From contig CM049311.1 of the NCBI GenBank assembly GCA_026874595.1, positions 13,421,676 through 13,485,675 of the forward strand: a stretch of 64,000 bases of DNA. The letters are read 5' to 3'. The translations under genes were made by a program, and so were the position numbers. The notes below the pieces were generated by a model. The model was given only the letters and a program-made list of their open reading frames with translations. It did not search any database and had not been told where the DNA came from. Positions 63,801-64,000 of this stretch are shown piece by piece. The stretch comes from Sipunculus nudus (taxonomy: Eukaryota > Annelida > Sipuncula > Golfingiida > Sipunculidae). Each line of letters opens with the position of its first letter. Position 1 is the stretch's first letter.

Positions 63801-64000
63801 AAATACCTTAGGACGGTTTAACTAATTCAATGTATGTTATTATAATAAAAACGCCATATATTCTTGACCTACCATGACCAAATCGAGTAGCTTATTCATC
63901 TTGTTGTAGGACTTTGAATCATTCTCAGCCAAGTACTCCATCATTGATGAGAATTTCATGTCGGTCAGTCGGAACTTTAATATATTACGAATGTCTGATA
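24093..64000 (-). CDS. Gene B: giant type I membrane mosaic protein (5' end outside the window)
   Basis: I placed 66 exons on the minus strand, roughly 11.6 kb of coding sequence and about 3,870 residues. Order from N to C: a cysteine-rich, beta-rich region (64.0-59.7 kb); an RAKRR basic site (59.46 kb); FN3-like repeats of the same type as gene A; a PAN/apple-like domain (58.2 and 53.8 kb); more repeats (53.5-34.5 kb); a separate conserved beta module (34.3-32.1 kb); further repeats; RKRR and RRRTR sites (30.9 and 30.5 kb); a cadherin-like region (29.3-26.9 kb); two EGF domains; a transmembrane helix; and a tail of about 85-90 residues. All junctions agree in phase except the one between 62260 and 61936. 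The topology is type I cell surface. Function is unknown; adhesion or recognition is inferred. Gene A is its paralogue by repeat grammar. Confidence 0.85.
24813..24952 (-). CDS. Gene B transmembrane exon
   Basis: The exon reads VAPGSNN and then a hydrophobic helix, WIIGLAGACGALVLVAVI, followed by RIWFYFFHKRLPNK. The basic stop-transfer residues after the helix predict an extracellular N-terminal side. The split codon GA|G joins it to the EGF exon. The 3' border is uncertain (24813 or 24826). Confidence 0.8.
25096..26758 (-). CDS. Gene B EGF exons
   Basis: Exons 26758-26628 and 25264-25096. The first holds C1-C3 of EGF 1 (RCENNGTCMGPSNDPDC). The second completes it (WCLCSSGFTGRFC) and adds a calcium-binding-type EGF 2 (DIDECLSQPCPDNFTC, YECYC). 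The intron falls inside EGF 1 (phase 1, between G and F) and is where the DNA transposon at 25362-26589 has inserted. EGFs next to the membrane form the stalk. Confidence 0.9.
25982..25996. repeat. Poly-G tract
   Basis: Run of 15 G inside the transposon. Such tracts are prone to length errors and could form G-quadruplexes. Confidence 0.9.
26093..26281 (+). pseudogene. Relic of a pogo/Tigger transposase N-terminus
   Basis: The frame begins MPLKELSLKNKVAFIKAA and continues to TQCILKRKAKYM. The K-x-LSL-x-x-K-V-x-x-I-K start and the (K)TQ-x-x-x-ILKRK-x-x-Y-M end match the psq/CENP-B-type helix-turn-helix that opens Tigger transposases. The middle is degraded and the catalytic DDE domain is absent. 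Only about 63 codons survive, so it is an inactive remnant. Confidence 0.55.
26908..27839 (-). CDS. Gene B exon 61: cadherin-like region
   Basis: Single 932-base exon, the largest in the window. It includes DGGILQTILKAWDADDDDFEWSL, GHADITPDGIFEYQPCENCRGN and RVIVRETRCDGEQALSTQLDL. The A-x-D-x-D-D-D-x-x-W-x-L ... G-x-a-x-I-T-P-D-G-x-F-x-Y-x-P ... G-x-x-x-x-x-V sequence is typical of cadherin-like/CshA-type tandem beta domains. An in-frame ATG directly after the acceptor makes it look like a separate gene, but flanking phases fit gene B. I end the exon at GAGTT before gtgaaag, giving DPELTVSGLHSH across the junction. Confidence 0.85.
27955..29299 (-). CDS. Gene B exons 56-60: juxta-cadherin beta region
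   Basis: Exons 29299-29220 (tentative), 29066-28968, 28671-28521, 28388-28240 and 28046-27955. They encode LGDTVCITPPHEKIQC, then VQTHEVPLLFGELTPDAL, VHQWEDINFFITDLSEKG, WGPQLLTWNS and LLHWEYTLSSCSPEERHTAVDF. Exon 29299-29220 reads MIYLNMEVCTKGHKCSPMNN. A 22-base version ending at 29278 has a better donor but breaks frame. The cysteine pairs and aromatic-rich strands suggest a beta domain that I cannot name. Confidence 0.65.
29708..30207. repeat. Tandem repeat with ACGG tail and terminal hairpin
   Basis: About four diverged units of 115-140 bases built on 'gaccttgaaaaatgtg', 'aaggtcatccat' and 'ttattgcgtaaacat'. They end in 'gtgacggacggacgaacg' and then a GC-rich hairpin (ccccgcc...ggcgacggcgggg). 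This is an interspersed repeat inside the intron between gene B exons 55 and 56 (29300-30428). Confidence 0.7.
30429..31034 (-). CDS. Gene B exons 54-55 with two furin-type sites
   Basis: Exons 31034-30843 and 30630-30429. Exon 54 contains SISRKRRSDVKN (R-K-R-R at 30937-30948) and then DGITVTWDAPRSPAAG. Exon 55 contains YLRRRTRSTENR (R-R-R-T-R at 30464-30478). Both fit the R-x-K/R-R proprotein convertase pattern and lie between the repeat array and the cadherin/EGF stalk. Cleavage here would leave a short membrane-bound stub. Cleavage itself is inference. Confidence 0.75.
31279..31943 (-). CDS. Gene B exons 52-53: FN3-like repeat
   Basis: Exons 31943-31768 and 31468-31279. They read ASSDGVMIDITPPELIYLYHLDVSW, then IVDYAWSIGSEPGGEDI and YYVTVVVTNEAGLTT. 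This is the last complete repeat of the array before the basic cleavage sites. Confidence 0.8.
32063..34292 (-). CDS. Gene B exons 46-51: separate conserved beta module with CxxC cluster
   Basis: Exons 34292-34144, 33991-33872, 33596-33380, 33244-33093, 32908-32724 and 32373-32063. This block lacks the usual linker and core. It includes GTFLYVPSSAEGGCSARHF, IQGFGFQIMPR, AAVLRVWTKSGNDTTSVNW, WTLKVLVDGIVRAYM and VIQLSIWNLNDHVPQL. The last exon rejoins the repeat pattern with GVGSEPLLHDL and a cysteine cluster, CVPCTNPCLTCDPSC, before YYLTVSAVTG. The folded-strand pattern suggests a jelly-roll or galactose-binding-like domain (inference). Phases agree across all six exons. Confidence 0.75.
33998..34032. 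repeat. (TA)n microsatellite
   Basis: TA run with one 'cata' interruption, just upstream of the acceptor of gene B exon 47 on the minus strand. Confidence 0.9.
34480..36801 (-). CDS. Gene B exons 44-45
   Basis: Exons 36801-36598 and 34654-34480. Exon 44 has MVHWTGYRDPESELTSYEI. Exon 45 continues after a 1.94-kb intron with YFLFLRTYNGAGSS and the linker VMLDSVAPTPGSL. The ACGG repeat array in the intron stops only about 35 bases from the donor of exon 44. Confidence 0.85.
34890..36562. repeat. Array of about 340-bp ACGG-tailed repeats, copy block 1
   Basis: At least four diverged head-to-tail units with periods of about 336-355 bases, recognised by recurring 'tgccctgttaac', 'gccaccagtc', 'catgatcaatatgcatg' and 'ggtaacagagacc'. 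The block ends with 'ggacggacgacggac' and 'tagctcagaagactttcagtcagctgagc'. It fills the intron between gene B exons 44 and 45. Confidence 0.85.
37007..37935 (-). CDS. Gene B exons 41-43
   Basis: Exons 37935-37641, 37516-37384 and 37246-37007. Exon 41 includes YYEVAAGTDRRFPAT and YYMTVRAHSTSTATTEVTSNG. Exon 42 has VEFSWKGFLFVTPIIRYQW. Exon 43 has FTIFVTATSQSGG and the linker FTVDVTPPEQGSL. A reading frame running through the flanking introns (37490-38050) is not the exon limit. Confidence 0.8.
38139..39163 (-). CDS. Gene B exons 38-40, one with a GC donor
   Basis: Exons 39163-38900, 38673-38537 and 38396-38139. They read FEFALGRTPGGTQI, VFVTIKAFNGPGQY, then ELSANWDLSGDPCPLQRLEW, then YRVTLRATNLLHF and SANWEGFGVERS. 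Exon 39 ends ...CCAG before gcaagt, a GC-AG intron with an otherwise strong donor consensus. The phase 1 junction to exon 40 supports it. Confidence 0.8.
39685..39826 (+). mobile_element. tRNA-derived SINE
   Basis: The segment from 39685 to about 39760 resembles a tRNA gene: an A-box-like 'tggcgtatttgttagag' with 'gcgc' and a B-box 'ggttcgcgtcc'. It is followed by a short tRNA-unrelated body and an (ATT)n tail at 39793-39826. It does not fold as a credible tRNA because the acceptor ends do not pair fully. It lies in the intron between gene B exons 37 and 38. Confidence 0.65.
40093..40823 (-). CDS. Gene B exons 35-37
   Basis: Exons 40823-40699, 40527-40443 and 40186-40093. They encode YYATLYAVNYVGLKSSG, linker VVDETPPE-AGNIVILGD, and core LQVTWSGFHDEESGILK. 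Phases 0, 1 and 2 match neighbours. The repeat starting here is otherwise canonical. Confidence 0.85.
41430..42500. repeat. Diverged repeat cluster
   Basis: Three partial copies share 'attctgctgaggcaggaaaa', 'caacagtgctta.aggaaaaa', 'ggacagacaga.ctg' and 'tgcaaggact'. Copies begin near 41435, 42140 and 42365. No open frame of note was seen. Confidence 0.55.
43610..44212. repeat. ACGG-tailed repeat, copy block 2
   Basis: Two related segments, one ending near 43840 and one near 44212. Each has a GGACGG-rich tract and then 'cagatgact...tcagctgagc' or 'tagtcatctgagct', the same family as at 34.9-36.56 kb. Confidence 0.75.
44316..44748 (-). CDS. Gene B exons 33-34
   Basis: Exons 44748-44655 and 44468-44316. 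Exon 33 reads VGLTANHDSYPVVVDRTTPTDGQL. Exon 34 reads RCDWNGFTDIQSGIDHYLFSVG. Both keep the linker and core of the shared repeat. Confidence 0.85.
45064..46162 (-). CDS. Gene B exons 30-32
   Basis: Exons 46162-45924, 45713-45423 and 45185-45064. They encode TVTFHGFHSSKDDIAHYLWAVG, then YYITVRGITGAGHVLESSSNG, linker ITVDTSAPEAEF, core TASWNVTDPESSINTTSV, and exon 32 ending ILTLRSTNK. Phases 1, 1 and 0. Confidence 0.85.
46432..47264 (-). CDS. Gene B exons 27-29
   Basis: Exons 47264-47096, 46977-46809 and 46594-46432. They encode YWFRVSGVNRAEL, linker VTVDNTPPE, core IWANWFGADPESGVEEYYVAI, and closing strand YRVSVKCRNRAGLWSS. Phases 0, 1 and 2 agree with exon 30. Confidence 0.85.
47646..48628 (-). 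CDS. Gene B exons 24-26
   Basis: Exons 48628-48455, 48229-47991 and 47767-47646. Exon 24 starts at the linker VLVDTTTPVAGRVKDG and has SVSWKDFVDPESGINHF. Exon 25 closes with VRCVVMATNGAGTSS and gives FLVDLTTPNLHGLVDG. Exon 26 has SANWDFTDPESDIDHHQV. Confidence 0.85.
48825..48885. repeat. (TA)n microsatellite
   Basis: Long TA run preceded by a short (CA)n, in the intron between gene B exons 23 and 24. Confidence 0.95.
48999..50084 (-). CDS. Gene B exons 22-23
   Basis: Exons 50084-49911 and 49187-48999. Exon 22 has the linker ILVDTSPPVAGTVYDG and core CANWHDFYDPDSGI. Exon 23 completes it (AYKVGFGMDPFSDDVVSY) and closes with YFCTVTAFHGGSD. The 723-base intron between them (49188-49910) holds nothing I recognise. 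Confidence 0.85.
50232..50998 (-). CDS. Gene B exons 20-21
   Basis: Exons 50998-50818 and 50398-50232. Exon 20 closes a repeat (YHMTVRAFNKIEFGS) and has YTVDLSPPILERVDN. Exon 21, joined by TA|T, reads RWSIVERVEMGLGKSKRD and VNFHHVIDEGRPTWVKLRI. Confidence 0.8.
50999..52512. other. Intron of gene B, 1.5 kb, no recognised feature
   Basis: AT-rich sequence between exons 19 and 20. The open frames are short and lack repeat motifs or splice context. Confidence 0.6.
52513..53526 (-). CDS. Gene B exons 17-19
   Basis: Exons 53526-53355, 53117-53023 and 52683-52513. Exon 17 has ISSDGILVDLTPPEPGNVQG. Exon 18 has YIIDGPGSRTVMNGPRPG. Exon 19 has ANWEGFHDNETGIFLYTWAVG with a CDATIHPHHDPHAH loop that is rich in histidine. 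Confidence 0.85.
53709..58218 (-). CDS. Gene B exons 15-16: PAN/apple-like domain
   Basis: Exons 58218-58031 and 53832-53709, separated by a 4.2-kb intron. Exon 15 reads GCARECLSYQTTICTGFNFD and then RCELLGNVEGFG. Exon 16 adds NGFYHHFERKGIGHKSSF and the strand IYTFNFYLKNVIG. The C-x-x-x-C...C-x-G-F-x-F/Y ... C-x-L spacing is that of PAN/apple domains, which bind proteins or glycans outside cells. Confidence 0.75.
53833..58030. other. 4.2-kb repeat-filled intron splitting the PAN-like domain
   Basis: It contains ACGG-tailed repeats (55937-57370) and stretches of more GC-rich sequence of unknown origin at about 53930-54780, 55180-55900 and 57380-57960. The latter may be retroelement fragments, but I recognise no reverse transcriptase or integrase motif. 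Confidence 0.5.
55937..57370. repeat. Array of ACGG-tailed repeats, copy block 3
   Basis: Four or more units share 'ttattctgaggggtact', 'ggtaacagagacctaatttc', 'ggcaccaccggtctgcagga' and 'gatcaat.cag'. Some have poly-G expansions (56276-56289, 56987-56995). The last unit ends in 'acggacggacggacagacg' followed by 'cagtcagctgagctaaaa'. Confidence 0.85.
58518..58971 (-). CDS. Gene B exons 13-14
   Basis: Exons 58971-58723 and 58608-58518. Exon 13 has LYFTVCAKNSADAKVC and PTYDTTPPHGRVTPD. Exon 14 has IAIGFGRGYYGHQTLDWQPV, an unusual version of the repeat core loop. The donor of exon 14 (gag a|gtgatc) is weak and was chosen on phase. Confidence 0.7.
59233..59902 (-). CDS. Gene B exons 11-12 with an RAKRR site
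   Basis: Exons 59902-59701 and 59478-59233. Exon 11 ends in the first canonical linker (DKTPPRFISYSTP). Exon 12 begins TSRAKRRIASG, a furin-type site at 59458-59472, and then gives LEYSIGTVPGGSDIV, the usual core loop. The basic site therefore sits between the N-terminal region and the repeat array. Confidence 0.8.
60221..61936 (-). CDS. Gene B exons 7-10
   Basis: Exons 61936-61794, 61553-61385, 60793-60723 and 60378-60221. Exon 7 is helical (GYINEIISNVNSTVGQVLQV). Exon 8 has a proline-rich hydrophobic stretch (SFPLPIPLPIPPIILC). Exon 9 has a CTLC pair. Exon 10 reads ARAIPGVGAKVFGGARILIL and GYLLTVNFPVKITTEF, alternating hydrophobic strands that run on into exon 11 (LDLIPLKLEVKAKAYIDLW). The beta-strand run resembles lipid-binding or amphipathic beta-sheet proteins, but I cannot assign a family. 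Confidence 0.7.
61937..62259. other. Unresolved gap between gene B exons 6 and 7
   Basis: Exon 6 ends in phase 0 (donor at 62260) but exon 7 needs one leading base, so a short exon is probably missed here or a border is wrong. A candidate at 62159-62097 (acceptor ...aaag, donor gtgagc) does not fix the phase. Confidence 0.5.
62260..64000 (-). CDS. Gene B exons 1-6 in window: N-terminal Cys-rich region
   Basis: Exons 64000-63873 (cut by the window edge), 63680-63545, 63302-63093, 62916-62813, 62604-62475 and 62360-62260. They read DIRNILKFRLTDMKFSSMM, then DVPKCTRPDVMERYQLERY with a basic KRRLRQR stretch, then CGMTYGKD and CTPKSFSCESFTCCADIP, YSVQVHNNTA, ATSWCSKMEAKCKHPG and NLTIPLDNSSC. At least ten cysteines and several sequons indicate a secreted, disulfide-bonded region. 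No named domain is recognised, and the true start lies to the right. Confidence 0.75.
63773..63785. repeat. Poly-G tract
   Basis: Run of about 13 G in the intron between the first two visible exons of gene B. Confidence 0.9.

Overview
The window is animal nuclear DNA: AT-rich, dense in short exons with GT..AG borders, and littered with microsatellites and small repeats. No bacterial-style operon, rRNA gene, CRISPR array or functional tRNA is visible. The ACGG-tailed tandem repeats, the repeats built on 'gaccttgaaaaatgtgtcaaggtcatcc' style units (29.7-30.2 kb) and the type of giant mosaic protein suggest a lophotrochozoan, most likely a bivalve mollusc. That taxonomic call is inference.

Two very large genes face each other tail to tail. 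Gene A (+ strand) enters from the left edge and runs to a stop at 21854-21856. I could chain 46 exons whose splice phases all agree, giving about 3,000 residues inside the window. It is almost entirely a string of FN3-like extracellular repeats, each with a 'hydrophobic-D-x-T/S-P-P' linker and a 'W-x-G-F-x-D-x-E-S-G-I-x-x-Y' core. A galactose-binding-like insert and several cysteine-rich inserts interrupt the string. Gene B (- strand) enters from the right edge and ends at a stop at 24093-24095. I place 66 exons, about 3,870 residues, with one junction unresolved near 62 kb. It begins with a cysteine-rich, beta-rich N-terminal region (60.2-64 kb), then a PAN/apple-like domain, about 14 repeats of the same kind as gene A, a conserved beta insert, furin-like basic sites, a cadherin-like beta region, two EGF domains, one transmembrane helix and a tail of about 85-90 residues. 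Gene B is therefore a type I cell-surface protein. Gene A, as read here, has no membrane anchor.

Layout: 1-673 intron or upstream sequence of gene A; 674-21856 gene A; 21857-24092 intergenic with a 2-copy tandem duplication and a poly(A) signal for each gene; 24093-64000 gene B. Gene B introns carry most of the repeats: a complete TA-flanked pogo/Tigger-like DNA transposon (25362-26589), a tRNA-derived SINE (about 39685-39826), arrays of a roughly 340-bp ACGG-tailed repeat (34.9-36.56, 43.6-44.2 and 55.9-57.4 kb) and a diverged repeat cluster (41.4-42.5 kb). Gene A introns carry fold-back MITE-like elements (13.6-14.1, 17.3-17.6 and 18.2-18.5 kb).

The shared repeat grammar and convergent arrangement suggest that A and B arose by inverted local duplication of one ancestral receptor-like gene. 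Their biological role cannot be read from the sequence. Extracellular recognition or adhesion is the reasonable guess for B, and a secreted or truncated counterpart for A.
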